Assembly: GCA_963829575.1 (NCBI GenBank)
Contig: CAWHJF010000016.1
Coordinates: 248,001 to 312,000 of the forward strand
Length of the DNA stretch: 64,000 bases
Reading direction: 5' to 3'
From: KACC-23026 sp963829575
GTDB lineage: Bacteria; Bacillota; Bacilli; Bacillales; Sporolactobacillaceae
Both the position numbers and the translations under genes were made by a program. Positions within the stretch are counted from its first letter, which is position 1. The number at the start of each line of letters is the position of its first letter. The notes under the pieces are model-generated. The model had not been told where the DNA came from. It saw only the letters and a list, made by a program, of their open reading frames with translations, and did no database searches. Shown one piece after another: positions 8,344 through 16,913 of this stretch.

Positions 8344-10278
8344 TTATTTATGCTCGCGAATTTGCTTCATAAGCTGATCAACAAATGAATCTAAGCCCTG
8401 AGTTTCAGATTGATTTTCACCGTATTTACGAACATTTACGGACTCATCTTCCACTTCTTTGTCTCCGACAACCAGCATGTAAGGAATTTTTTGGGTTTGA
8501 GCTTCACGAATCTTGTAACCCATTTTTTCATTTCGGTTATCCACTTCGACACGGACTAATCCGTCGCGCAATTTTTGGGCAACTTTCTCTGCGTATTCTT
8601 GGTGGACAGGGTTTACCGGAATAATTTTCGCTTGAACCGGTGCGAGCCAAACCGGGAACGCTCCTTTATATTGCTCGATCAAGAATGCAACAAACCGTTC
8701 CATCGTGGAAACCACACCACGGTGAATGACGACCGGACGATGCTCTTGCCCGTCTTCGCCAATGTAGGAAAGCTCAAAACGCTCTGGTAAATGGAAATCC
8801 AGTTGGACTGTTGAAAGCGTCTCATCTTTGCCAAGTGCCGTGCGCACTTGAACATCAAGCTTCGGACCATAGAATGCCGCTTCACCATCTGCTTCCACAT
8901 AATCAAGCCCCATGTCATCCATTGCAGCACGCAACATACCTTGCGCTTTTTCCCACATCTCATCTTTATCCACATATTTTTCTTTATTCTCTGGATCTCG
9001 ATAAGAAAGGCGGAAGTAATAATCATTAATGCCAAAATCATGGTAGACTTCTTGGATCAAACGGACCACATTCGAAAACTCTTCTTGGATCTGTTCTGGG
9101 CGACAGAAAATGTGAGAATCATTCAATGTCATCGCTCGAACGCGTTGAAGCCCAGCAAGTGCCCCAGACATTTCGTAACGGTACATCGTTCCAAGTTCCG
9201 CAATTCTAACAGGAAGATCCCGATAGCTATGAAGCTTATGCTTATACACCATCATATGATGTGGGCAGTTCATCGGCCGGAGCACGAGTTCTTCATTATC
9301 AATCTTCATTACTGGGTACATATCTTCATGATAATGATCCCAGTGACCGCTTGTTTTATAGAGCTCGACATTAGCAAGGTTCGCCGTATAGACATGTTCA
9401 TACCCATGGGCTAGTTCTTTATCTACAATATAACGTTCAATTAAACGACGGACCGTTGCCCCTTTTGGCAACCAAACGGGAAATCCTTGCCCAATTTCTT
9501 GTGAGATCGTAAAAAGATCTAACTCTTTCCCAAGCTTTCGGTGATCACGCTCTTTGCGTTCTTCTAATTCTTTGAGATGCTGATCAAGCTCTTTTTTGTT
9601 ATAAAAAGCCGTCCCATAAATCCTTTGGAGCATCTGATTATCGCTATTTCCCCGCCAATAAGCACCCGCGATACTTAAAAGCTTGAATGCCTTGATCTTC
9701 CCAGTTGAAGGAAGATGAGGTCCTCGGCAAAGATCCACAAATTCGCCTTGGCGATAAAGGGTGAGACGTTCGCCTTTAGGAATTGCTTGAACTAACTCGA
9801 CCTTTAAAGGATCGCCCATCTCTTCAAATAATTGAAGGGCTTCCTCGCGCGAGACTTCCTCGCGAACGACTGGGAGATTTTCACTCACAATCTTCTGCAT
9901 CTCTTTTTCAATCTTAGGAAGATCTTCTACAGAGATCGATTCGGGTACATCCATGTCATAGTAAAAACCCTCTTCAATCACAGGACCTACTCCGAGATTG
10001 ACGTTTTCGTACAAACGCTTAACGGCTTGAGCCATGACGTGTGTAGTGGTATGGCGAAGCATTTCAAGCGCCTCTGGAGCATCGTCTTTTAAGAGTGCAA
10101 GGGTCCCATCTTCATTAAGGGGGCGCGTTAAATCGACTAATTCTCCATTAAAAGTTGCCGCAATCGCTTGTTTTTGCAAACCTTTACTAATTGAGCCGGC
10201 AATGTCAAAAGCCGATGACCCTGACTCGTACGTCTTAACTGCCCCATCTGGGAACGTAATTTGAATCTCGTTTGCCAT
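8344..10278 (-). CDS. thrS: Threonyl-tRNA synthetase
   Basis: 644 aa, full-length class II enzyme that charges tRNA-Thr. Domain order is the TGS domain (about 1-60), the N2 editing/SAD domain with HTTTHVMAQAV and DLCRGPHLPSTG (about 60-240), the catalytic core (LRPMNCPHHMMVYKH; YRYEMSGALAGLQRVR; VIHRGVVSTMERF) and the anticodon-binding domain (about 535-644). A GTG three codons upstream is in frame, but the GGAG site is spaced 8 bases from the ATG at 10278, which is chosen. Single-gene unit under a T-box. Confidence 0.97.
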   Translation of the reverse strand: MANEIQITFPDGAVKTYESGSSAFDIAGSISKGLQKQAIAATFNGELVDLTRPLNEDGTLALLKDDAPEALEMLRHTTTHVMAQAVKRLYENVNLGVGPVIEEGFYYDMDVPESISVEDLPKIEKEMQKIVSENLPVVREEVSREEALQLFEEMGDPLKVELVQAIPKGERLTLYRQGEFVDLCRGPHLPSTGKIKAFKLLSIAGAYWRGNSDNQMLQRIYGTAFYNKKELDQHLKELEERKERDHRKLGKELDLFTISQEIGQGFPVWLPKGATVRRLIERYIVDKELAHGYEHVYTANLANVELYKTSGHWDHYHEDMYPVMKIDNEELVLRPMNCPHHMMVYKHKLHSYRDLPVRIAELGTMYRYEMSGALAGLQRVRAMTLNDSHIFCRPEQIQEEFSNVVRLIQEVYHDFGINDYYFRLSYRDPENKEKYVDKDEMWEKAQGMLRAAMDDMGLDYVEADGEAAFYGPKLDVQVRTALGKDETLSTVQLDFHLPERFELSYIGEDGQEHRPVVIHRGVVSTMERFVAFLIEQYKGAFPVWLAPVQAKIIPVNPVHQEYAEKVAQKLRDGLVRVEVDNRNEKMGYKIREAQTQKIPYMLVVGDKEVEDESVNVRKYGENQSETQGLDSFVDQLMKQIREHK

Positions 10279-10344
10279 TTTATTCACTCCATCCTAACTC
10301 ACCTGGATCAGCAAAGGCGTGAGCTTTCTACCTTATGAAAACAC

Positions 10345-10635
10345 AAAAACACCCGCCCCAAAAAGGGACGAGTGCTTACTCGCGGTTCCACCCTTGTTTC
10401 CACCTCTCGCGAACTAAAAAAATGAGACATGGATCTCGGTTCAAGATAACGGAAATTCCGTTGCAGATTACTAGTGAAGGATACGCGTTCACCTGCAAAG
10501 CTCAGAGGGGGTAACGGTAAGCCATCGTTAGGAAGTTCCACCAACCCTTCCCTCTCTAGAGCAGTGCAACCTCCCCACTGCAAAACGATGCGACTAACCC
10601 TCATGTCCTCGTCAATGCCGATCATGTGTGATTAT
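10345..10635 (-). promoter_or_regulatory. T-box leader of thrS
   Basis: Minus strand GGGTGGAACCGCGAG (T-box, about 10379-10393) leads into a terminator hairpin (CACTCGTCCC/GGGGCGGGTG, 10350-10374) ending in TTTTTGTGTTTT. About 240 bases of leader precede the T-box, enough for Stem I, II and IIA/B. Threonine specificity is inferred from the downstream gene; I could not place the specifier codon by eye. Confidence 0.92.
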
Positions 10636-10641
10636 GTACGT

Positions 10642-10670
10642 ATTATAACGAGTGAATCAAAAGAAATCAA
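10642..10670 (-). promoter_or_regulatory. Sigma-A type promoter of thrS, overlapping the ytxC 3' end
   Basis: Minus strand TTGATT (10670-10665), 17-base spacer, TATAAT (10647-10642). The -35 box overlaps the ytxC stop codon, so the two genes are packed with no spacer. Confidence 0.75.
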
Positions 10671-11515
10671 GCCTCTGTTTTTTTCTTAAAACGAATCGAA
10701 TCCGCTTCTTCAATGGGATGAAAGACAACGCGTTCTTCAAAAACCTTTAAAAGTGTGATCATTTCGTCTTGCCCTTGTCTTGATGTGTAGATATGAACTT
10801 CAGCAGGCGAGAGACCAATCAAGCTCAATATGATCGAGGGTTTCGCTTCAATACCCCATTGTTTTAGGATTGGATAAAACGATCGAACGGATTGCACGTT
10901 ATCAATCGTTTCCAGCCGATCGTTATAGAGCTTAAAAGGATCTTGATCCAGAACATAGACTTTTTGATGGAGCGGTCGGTACGCTCTCACAATCGTTCGT
11001 AACTTTTCAATAAACGCACTGTACTCTTGCTGAAGCTTGTATTCATCTAAGGCGAGTTCAGTCATTGTTAATAACCAATTCCGATAGCGGTGAAGTCGAA
11101 AGGTTTCAATGGATTCAAAACTAAAATTGGTCGGAGTTTTTAGAAGATCTTGAATGGACGTCTGAATAATCAACTCCCGTTCTGGAAGTTGTTCGAGATT
11201 CGGTAAATCCTGTTTTTCTCCATTTAAGATACTATGAATGATATCGAGAATCGAGGCTTGTTCATCCGGATCCTTATAATAAAATTGATTGGAAAGGATA
11301 TCTATAAACCATTGATCTTCATAATAATTAATGATGAATCGGGTGAGATGGTGAGAAAGACGTTCACGAGTGGAAAGTGTGAATCCAAAATCTGCCCCTT
11401 CTATAAAAACTTGACTACCGTCACGTTTGACGTGAAACATCGCTCGATCTTGATTATCGAGCGCGCTATATAAAGCCTCAGCTTCCTGCTGAGACGAGAA
11501 CATAACTGAAATCAA
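10667..11515 (-). CDS. ytxC: YtxC-like sporulation protein
   Basis: 282-aa soluble protein of the YtxC family, which is restricted to endospore formers and of unknown biochemical role. It has no signal peptide or clear membrane segment. The central region (HLTRFIINYYEDQWFIDILSNQFYY) and the Tyr-rich C-terminal half are family-like. The start is a TTG at 11515 with AGGAGG 8 bases upstream. Its position next to thrS and the dnaI operon is as in B. subtilis. The call rests on recalled similarity and synteny. Confidence 0.8.
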   Translation of the reverse strand: MISVMFSSQQEAEALYSALDNQDRAMFHVKRDGSQVFIEGADFGFTLSTRERLSHHLTRFIINYYEDQWFIDILSNQFYYKDPDEQASILDIIHSILNGEKQDLPNLEQLPERELIIQTSIQDLLKTPTNFSFESIETFRLHRYRNWLLTMTELALDEYKLQQEYSAFIEKLRTIVRAYRPLHQKVYVLDQDPFKLYNDRLETIDNVQSVRSFYPILKQWGIEAKPSIILSLIGLSPAEVHIYTSRQGQDEMITLLKVFEERVVFHPIEEADSIRFKKKTEA

Positions 11516-11826
11516 AAAGAGTCCCTCCTAGCAACACGGTTTATATCACTATATGGGACCAGCCCTTAAAAAATGACCGCACCAACTAGAAGAATTTTCA
11601 AACCGACTTAAATTGACCATGCCGAATTGTAATTGTGCTCGCACGGCTCTCGACCGTTAGTTAGGGGTTTTGGGGCTGTGTTCGAATTCTAGATCCGAGT
11701 GATCGAATCCTTAGAGACTGGCATCTTTTTCAGGTATCGATCCTCCCTCTTTCAGCTTCGCATCAACCCTCATTAAAAATGAAAAAAAAAACAAGCCCGC
11801 GAAGGCTTGTCTACAATTCATATTTA
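11516..11826. other. Intergenic region between ytxC and dnaI
   Basis: About 310 bases. It contains the dnaI terminator (11781-11812) and otherwise no ORF with a ribosome site, no tRNA and no repeat that I recognise. It must hold the ytxC promoter, but no convincing -35/-10 pair was found. Confidence 0.6.
11781..11810 (-). terminator. Terminator of nrdR-dnaB-dnaI
   Basis: Minus strand ACAAGCC..GGCTTGT hairpin followed by ten T, about 15 bases past the dnaI stop. Confidence 0.92.
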
Positions 11827-12768
11827 TTATTTAAAAGAACGGCGATTGGTACCGCTTAGAGAGAGGGTATGAGAATAATGGCGAATCCGTTCCATCAATC
11901 GTTTGGCCTTCAAGAGTTCTGTCCCACTTTTGTTCGAGTAGGCTAAATGTTCTTCCAACTCATCCAAATCATAATTGGATGTAAAAAGAGTAGGAAGGCG
12001 ATCCATCATCCGTCTTTGAAGTACACTTCCCAGTACCTCATCGCGAATCCAAGGACTCATCGTTTCAGCCCCAATATCGTCTAAAATAAGAAGTGGGACC
12101 TTGCGGATATAACTCAACTTCTCTTCAACCGTCTGGTCCTGAATCGAGCTTTTTAATTCTCTGAAGAAGTCCGGTGTGTAAACCATAAGAGATTCAACTT
12201 GAGCCCGTTCAGCTAATTCATTCATAATGGCTCCCATGATATGGGTTTTACCGACACCGAATGGCCCATGCAAATAAAGTCCATCGGTTTCTTTTGGATT
12301 GGTTATATAATTTTGGACAAACCGACCCGCTGCTTCAAGCGCATCTTGCCTGCCACGTCCGCTTACATCAATCGTTCGAAAAGTAGCCCTAAGCACATCT
12401 CGTGGCACATAATAACTTTGAATTAACGCACTTTGACGCTTTCGTTGGTCTTCATTTTTTTTGACCTGACAGGGTGTGTACGTCACGGTCACACTTCCCT
12501 TGTCATAACTTAACTGAGGTTGATGACCACTTAAAACGTTTGGACAACGATCCAGACCTGGGCAATTCTCACAATGGCGCTCAGATTCCATCACTTCATA
12601 CGCTTTGGGAAGAAAGCGGGAAAACAACACCGGTTCAGCTTCTGGATACTCATTCAAAAACGCTTGAATCTGTGCAGGCTGCTTCACTTGATCAAGCAGC
12701 CCCTCCATAAGGTCTGCCTTTCCATAGTTGCCTTGGAAATGACGCAATGCTTGTTTAATAGATTCCAA
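11827..12768 (-). CDS. dnaI: Primosomal helicase loader DnaI
   Basis: AAA+ ATPase (313 aa) that loads the replicative helicase with DnaB and DnaD at origin and restart sites. The N domain has the Cys/His zinc site (CENCPGLDRCPN, about residues 67-78). The AAA+ domain has Walker A GPFGVGKTH, Walker B LLILDDIGAE and sensor-1 TSNY. The TTG at 12768 is chosen: GGAGG is 7 bases upstream and the length from it to the zinc site equals that of B. subtilis DnaI. The ATG at 12798 lacks a ribosome site. Confidence 0.94.
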   Translation of the reverse strand: MESIKQALRHFQGNYGKADLMEGLLDQVKQPAQIQAFLNEYPEAEPVLFSRFLPKAYEVMESERHCENCPGLDRCPNVLSGHQPQLSYDKGSVTVTYTPCQVKKNEDQRKRQSALIQSYYVPRDVLRATFRTIDVSGRGRQDALEAAGRFVQNYITNPKETDGLYLHGPFGVGKTHIMGAIMNELAERAQVESLMVYTPDFFRELKSSIQDQTVEEKLSYIRKVPLLILDDIGAETMSPWIRDEVLGSVLQRRMMDRLPTLFTSNYDLDELEEHLAYSNKSGTELLKAKRLMERIRHYSHTLSLSGTNRRSFK

Positions 12769-12812
12769 GTTCATTCCTCCCTTTCGATCCCTAAACATTC
12801 ACTTTAAACGAT

Positions 12813-14204
12813 CTATAAATTATTCAGGAAGTTCTCAAGCCATTTTTCCCGTTCCTCGTCCTTTTCTTTGACAGGTGGTTGAGCATTAGGCTCAGGTTCC
12901 GCTTCTTTTTTAGATTGCTTCATTTCGTTCTTCATCCACTTTGGTAAACGATCTTGACGAGCATTTGTCTGCCTTTTGGTTGAAGGTGCCGTGCGATTCG
13001 AAGCCGTCTGAGGTTGTTTCCAATCCTGATATTTTTTGTGTTCAGACTTTGCTAAGGCCATCGCTTCTCGGACGGTTTGGACCTTCTTACGCGCCCAGTG
13101 GCTGGCTATTTTTTCAATGTAGCCTTTTATTAACCGTTTATCATTGACAAGCATCGTATAGTCCAATAAGACGTTGACAACACCCGGAGATAAGTGTTGG
13201 TCAAACAATAACCCCTCAACAATTCGAAGATCAGACTGTACCGGTTCCGCACCACCCGCCATATTTCGAAGCAAGTCATATGGAGATAGAGTTTCAAACA
13301 AACGAATTTGAGCTTCGTAATCAGACTCAGGAGGTTTCTCTTCCTCTTGTGCCTTCTTTTCGGCTCGCATGCTTAAATGAGGCAATTGATCGCCATTTTC
13401 AATCTGGTAATAGTTCCGCACGGCCTTACGGAGGACAGAAATGTCCACCTCACCCGTGTGAATAAAGGCTTGCTGTATGATTTGAGCCATCTCTTCTGGC
13501 CCGATGTTATACACGAATGAAAGCTGCTGAATCGCTTGTCTGACCGGTTCAGTCATGGATTCTTCTGAAATAATGACATCGGAGAGATACCTAAGAAGTT
13601 CCGAAAAATCAAAGTCAACCGAGAGTTTCGGTCCAGAGGATGTTTTCAAATCCGCTTGACCTTGGGAGTCCTCTAACTCAAGATGAACATTTGTCAACTC
13701 AGATGGGCGAATCGAGGAAAAAACCGTATTAAAGGTCGCGGTCATCTCCTCATAGCCCTCACGATCCTGAGGGAGTGGGGTAAATTGCGATTTCAGCCGG
13801 AAATATTCCGTTTTACCGACTCGATTAAAAAGATAGATATTTAACAATCCATCCGAAAAAAAGTGGCTTGGCTCCAATGGGGGATTCAGTTCATAAATAA
13901 AAGCCGATGCTTCCTCGGACTTCTTTTTATAGACGCTCAAGAGTCCAATCGCTTCCAGCTTTTTTCGCTCTGTAAACAAAACTTCAAGAGAAGAGGCCGT
14001 GCTTAACATGAGATGATAATGACTCCGATCGTGCTCATTATCATCCGCCTCAAACAAAAGCGTTGTATAGAGCTGGCACGCTAATGGGCCAATTAGGGGC
14101 TGATAAAGAGCGGAAAGAATTTTGAGATGAGAAAAATCTAGAGACGCTGGTGTTTGAACCGAATAATGGTCAACAGGTAAAAGTTCTTTCCAATGGGCGG
14201 ACAT
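12813..14204 (-). CDS. dnaB: Replication initiation and membrane attachment protein DnaB
   Basis: Gram-positive DnaB (463 aa), the helicase co-loader. It is unrelated to the E. coli DnaB helicase. It carries the N-terminal DDBH1 winged-helix region (about 20-150) and the DDBH2/DnaD-like region with the YYQIENGDQLP and LLDYTMLVNDKRLIKGYIEKIASHW segments (about 310-400). A low-complexity Gln/Lys/Glu tail ends in EREKWLENFLNNL. GAGGGGGG precedes the ATG. It lies between nrdR and dnaI in the usual three-gene operon. Confidence 0.93.
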   Translation of the reverse strand: MSAHWKELLPVDHYSVQTPASLDFSHLKILSALYQPLIGPLACQLYTTLLFEADDNEHDRSHYHLMLSTASSLEVLFTERKKLEAIGLLSVYKKKSEEASAFIYELNPPLEPSHFFSDGLLNIYLFNRVGKTEYFRLKSQFTPLPQDREGYEEMTATFNTVFSSIRPSELTNVHLELEDSQGQADLKTSSGPKLSVDFDFSELLRYLSDVIISEESMTEPVRQAIQQLSFVYNIGPEEMAQIIQQAFIHTGEVDISVLRKAVRNYYQIENGDQLPHLSMRAEKKAQEEEKPPESDYEAQIRLFETLSPYDLLRNMAGGAEPVQSDLRIVEGLLFDQHLSPGVVNVLLDYTMLVNDKRLIKGYIEKIASHWARKKVQTVREAMALAKSEHKKYQDWKQPQTASNRTAPSTKRQTNARQDRLPKWMKNEMKQSKKEAEPEPNAQPPVKEKDEEREKWLENFLNNL

Positions 14205-14236
14205 AAATGAACCCCCCTCTTTGATAAATTAAAAGA

Positions 14237-14701
14237 TTACTCTTTGTTTGCTTTTTTTAGGAGGTCTTTCAGTTCATGGATAAACACATTAATATCCTTA
14301 AACTGTCTATATACAGATGCAAAACGCACATACGCGACTTCATCAATTTGTGCCAATTCGTCCATGACAAGTTCCCCAATGTCATCACTATTAATTTCAG
14401 ATTGGCCTCTACTGCGCAACTCTTTTTCAATCCGGTTGACCGCAGCTTCTAATTTTTCTAATGGAACCGGGCGTTTCTCACAGGCCTTTAGCATGCCGTG
14501 TAAGATTTTATCACGGTTAAACGATTCACGGGTTTCCCCTTTTTTTACAACGATTAATGGGATCTCTTCCAAAGTCTCAAAGGTCGTAAAGCGGTAATGA
14601 CATACCTCACACTCCCTGCGTCTTCGAATCGATTTCCCTTCATGAACCGGTCTTGAATCCAAGACTCGTGTTCCGAAATGATGACAATTTGGACACTGCA
14701 T
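14237..14701 (-). CDS. nrdR: Transcriptional repressor NrdR
   Basis: 154 aa. An N-terminal zinc ribbon (CPNCHHFGTRVLDSR ... RRRECEVCHYRFTTFE) is followed by an ATP-cone domain (VVKKGETRESFNRDKIL), the standard NrdR architecture. NrdR senses ATP/dATP and represses ribonucleotide reductase genes. First gene of nrdR-dnaB-dnaI. No nrd gene is in the window, so its targets are elsewhere. Confidence 0.97.
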   Translation of the reverse strand: MQCPNCHHFGTRVLDSRPVHEGKSIRRRRECEVCHYRFTTFETLEEIPLIVVKKGETRESFNRDKILHGMLKACEKRPVPLEKLEAAVNRIEKELRSRGQSEINSDDIGELVMDELAQIDEVAYVRFASVYRQFKDINVFIHELKDLLKKANKE

Positions 14702-14879
14702 ATCTTTTCACCCGCCCCAACTAAAATCAGGTTGTTTAATAGAATGTGTGTTAATTGGCCCTACAATCCAATGATCAAAAATGGAATCTCTGCCAAAAAG
14801 GATGACCGAAACACTAAACTCTACCTACTAGTTTACAAAAAACGACAAAAAGTCACAACCTCAAAAAGTTGGTAACCCA

Positions 14880-15251
14880 TTAATTTCTTCCGACTCGATC
14901 AAATTCTTTTCCAAGTTTTGCATAAAGTGACGCACATAGTTTCTGACCATATCCCATGTTAAGGCCTCGGTCCACAGCAAAAGAAACATCTACAGCGGTT
15001 TGCATCGGACGGGTTGGGACAATCGTTAAAACGAGTAAACCTTTTCGTCCCCCCTTAACTTTTGCTGCTATTTCGCCTCGGTCGTTTGATTCATCAAGGA
15101 GAGTGAGGGTAGGCTCTTGTTTGATCCAATTCAAACAAGCCTCCATAAGTCTATTTTTATTGGTTTTGAAATACTGTGTACGTAAGCGCGAATCTTCGTG
15201 ATGGTCGCGCGTTTCAACGCGACTTTCAATAAGTCGACTAAAAAAACTCAT
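14880..15251 (-). CDS. Conserved small cytosolic protein of unknown function
   Basis: 123-aa soluble, basic protein with no signal peptide or membrane segment. It begins MSFFSRLIESRVETRDHHED, then has a central KVKGGRKGLLVLTIVPTRP strand-rich part and a C-terminal FAVDRGLNMGYGQKLCASLY helix. I do not recognise a named domain; similar short proteins occur in other Bacillales. A GGAG lies 12 bases before the ATG. It occupies the place where B. subtilis has speD and gapB. It is a real gene by codon pattern and ribosome site; its function is unknown. Confidence 0.7.
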   Translation of the reverse strand: MSFFSRLIESRVETRDHHEDSRLRTQYFKTNKNRLMEACLNWIKQEPTLTLLDESNDRGEIAAKVKGGRKGLLVLTIVPTRPMQTAVDVSFAVDRGLNMGYGQKLCASLYAKLGKEFDRVGRN

Positions 15252-15297
15252 GTTGACGAACGACTCCTTTCTCTATGCTTTTTACTTACTTTCTATA

Positions 15298-15440
15298 AAG
15301 TAAAACTTCATTCAGTGGGGGTTTTGTTCATCCCCCACTGAATGTTAGTTGCACTTATCGGACCTTTACGGGCAGTTTGTCCCACCTAAACTTATATTTA
15401 AAAGTTTTGAGGTGGGGGTATTACTGCCCGTTAAGGCGGG
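15298..15440 (+). repeat. Dispersed two-hairpin element, copy B (best preserved)
   Basis: Starts AAGTAAAACTTCATTCAGTG. Hairpin 1 is ATTCAGTGGGGG/CCCCCACTGAAT, followed by CACTTATCGGACCTTTACGG. Hairpin 2 has the outer stem ACGGGCAGT/ACTGCCCGT and the inner stem CCCACCTAAACTT/AAGTTTTGAGGTGGG. It overlaps the 3' end of coaE, supplying its last codons and stop. Related copies are at 6489-6620 and, deleted, at 38631-38676. Confidence 0.88.
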
Positions 15441-16047
15441 ATGAATGCGAAGCGGTCAATTTCCATTCCTCTAATATGTCTAGTAATTGAGAGCGACTCT
15501 CTAAGATCGACCCTTGATTATTGATGATTCGGTCGGCAAGGGCCCGTTTCTCGTCTAGTGGCATTTGCGAATTTATACGGAGAAGCGCATCCTCTCGCGT
15601 TATATCGTCACGATCCATTAGTCGTTTAATTTGAACCTCTTCTGGGACATAGACTAACAGAATCCGATCCGCCCAACTTTTTAATGTACTTTCAATCAGA
15701 AGTGGGATATCTAATACGACCGCTACTTGGCCTATTTGTTCGTTGACCATGATCTGATCCCGCATCCACGCTCTTACCCTTGGATGAACAATTTCATTGA
15801 GCATCTGACGCTTGGTCGCATCTTTAAAAATAAGGCCGCCTAATTTTTTTCGATCGAGTTCACCATTCGATTGAATGACGTCCGAACCAAACGCCTTCTC
15901 AATCTCTTTTAAAGCGGGTTTGCCTTTTTCAACCACTTTTCTTGAAGCGACATCGGCATCGATCACCGGAAAGCCGAGCTCCGTCAACATTTGCGAAACT
16001 GTACTTTTTCCGCTTGCAATGCCTCCTGTTAAACCAATTTTAATCAC
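15421..16047 (-). CDS. coaE: Dephospho-CoA kinase
   Basis: Last enzyme of CoA synthesis: phosphorylates the 3'-OH of dephospho-CoA. 208 aa from the GTG at 16047, with P-loop GLTGGIASGKST at the very N-terminus, DADVASRKVV, and DIPLLIES and RLMDRDDITREDAL later. The GTG is chosen because GAGGAGG is 7 bases upstream; it overlaps the mutM stop by 8 bases, implying coupling. The C-terminal RLNGQ and stop are written in repeat copy B (15298-15440), so the tail is probably an acquired ending. Confidence 0.95.
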   Translation of the reverse strand: MIKIGLTGGIASGKSTVSQMLTELGFPVIDADVASRKVVEKGKPALKEIEKAFGSDVIQSNGELDRKKLGGLIFKDATKRQMLNEIVHPRVRAWMRDQIMVNEQIGQVAVVLDIPLLIESTLKSWADRILLVYVPEEVQIKRLMDRDDITREDALLRINSQMPLDEKRALADRIINNQGSILESRSQLLDILEEWKLTASHSSRLNGQ

Positions 16048-16888
16048 GTCGCTTCCTCCTCTTCTGGCAAATTGAGCAAAAATGGGTTCCTCGACCACCG
16101 TGTTTGATTTTTTTAATCGGTTTTCCGCATTCCTTACACGGCTCGCCTTCGCGACCATACACGTACAATTTCTGCTGAAACATGCCCATACGGCCTTGAC
16201 CGTTCAAATACGTGCGAACCGTACTTCCACCCATCTCAACCGCTTCTCTTAACGTGTCTTGAATGGCCTTAGTCAATTGTGCAAGTTTTTGAGAACTTAC
16301 GAGGTCGGCTGGTGTTTCAGGATGGAGTCGCGCGCGAAAAAGCGCCTCATCCACATAGATATTGCCGAGCCCGGTTACAACCGTCTGATCGAGAAGTGCC
16401 TGCTTAATCGAACGAGTGGTCTTTTTAAGCCTGTTCTTCAGCACTTGAGGAGTAAACGATTCCTCAAGTGGCTCCGGACCAAGATGTACAAGTGGAGGGC
16501 TACTCCATTCTTCTCCCTTTTTAAAAACGTGCATGGTCCCAAATTTCCGAACATCCCGATAGCGCAATTCGCTGCCATCGGTAAACTTAAATATAACATG
16601 AGTGTGGGCGTCTATGGGTTCATTCTGATCATTTGGAACAAAGGTATAGCGACCTTCCATTCTGAGATGTGAGACCAAAACCACATCATTCAAATAAAAG
16701 AGCAAAAATTTTCCTCTTCTTTTGATGTCTTGAATGGTTTGAGAAGCCAATTCATGTTGAAAGATCAACACATCATCCGGGTGCTTCACAAGCTTTGGCC
16801 AACTCACTTCAACGTGGGCGATCGTCTTATTCAAAACAAGTGTTTTTAAAGTCTCTTTAACCGTTTCTACTTCAGGCAACTCAGGCAT
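16040..16888 (-). CDS. mutM: Formamidopyrimidine-DNA glycosylase (Fpg/MutM)
   Basis: Bifunctional glycosylase/AP lyase that removes 8-oxoguanine and formamidopyrimidines. 282 aa, starting MPELPEVETV (catalytic Pro2 and Glu3). The H2TH region has QTVVTGLGNIYVDEALF, and the C-terminal zinc finger is CKECGKPIKKIKHGGRGTHFC. All key residues are present. It is 25 bases downstream of polA and overlaps coaE, forming polA-mutM-coaE. Confidence 0.98.
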   Translation of the reverse strand: MPELPEVETVKETLKTLVLNKTIAHVEVSWPKLVKHPDDVLIFQHELASQTIQDIKRRGKFLLFYLNDVVLVSHLRMEGRYTFVPNDQNEPIDAHTHVIFKFTDGSELRYRDVRKFGTMHVFKKGEEWSSPPLVHLGPEPLEESFTPQVLKNRLKKTTRSIKQALLDQTVVTGLGNIYVDEALFRARLHPETPADLVSSQKLAQLTKAIQDTLREAVEMGGSTVRTYLNGQGRMGMFQQKLYVYGREGEPCKECGKPIKKIKHGGRGTHFCSICQKRRKRRD

Positions 16889-16913
16889 GGTCTCACCTCC
16901 TCATTTCCCCACT

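Noticed and set aside
10308..10625. A 105-codon minus-strand open frame between ytxC and thrS
   Set aside because: It lies entirely in the thrS T-box leader.
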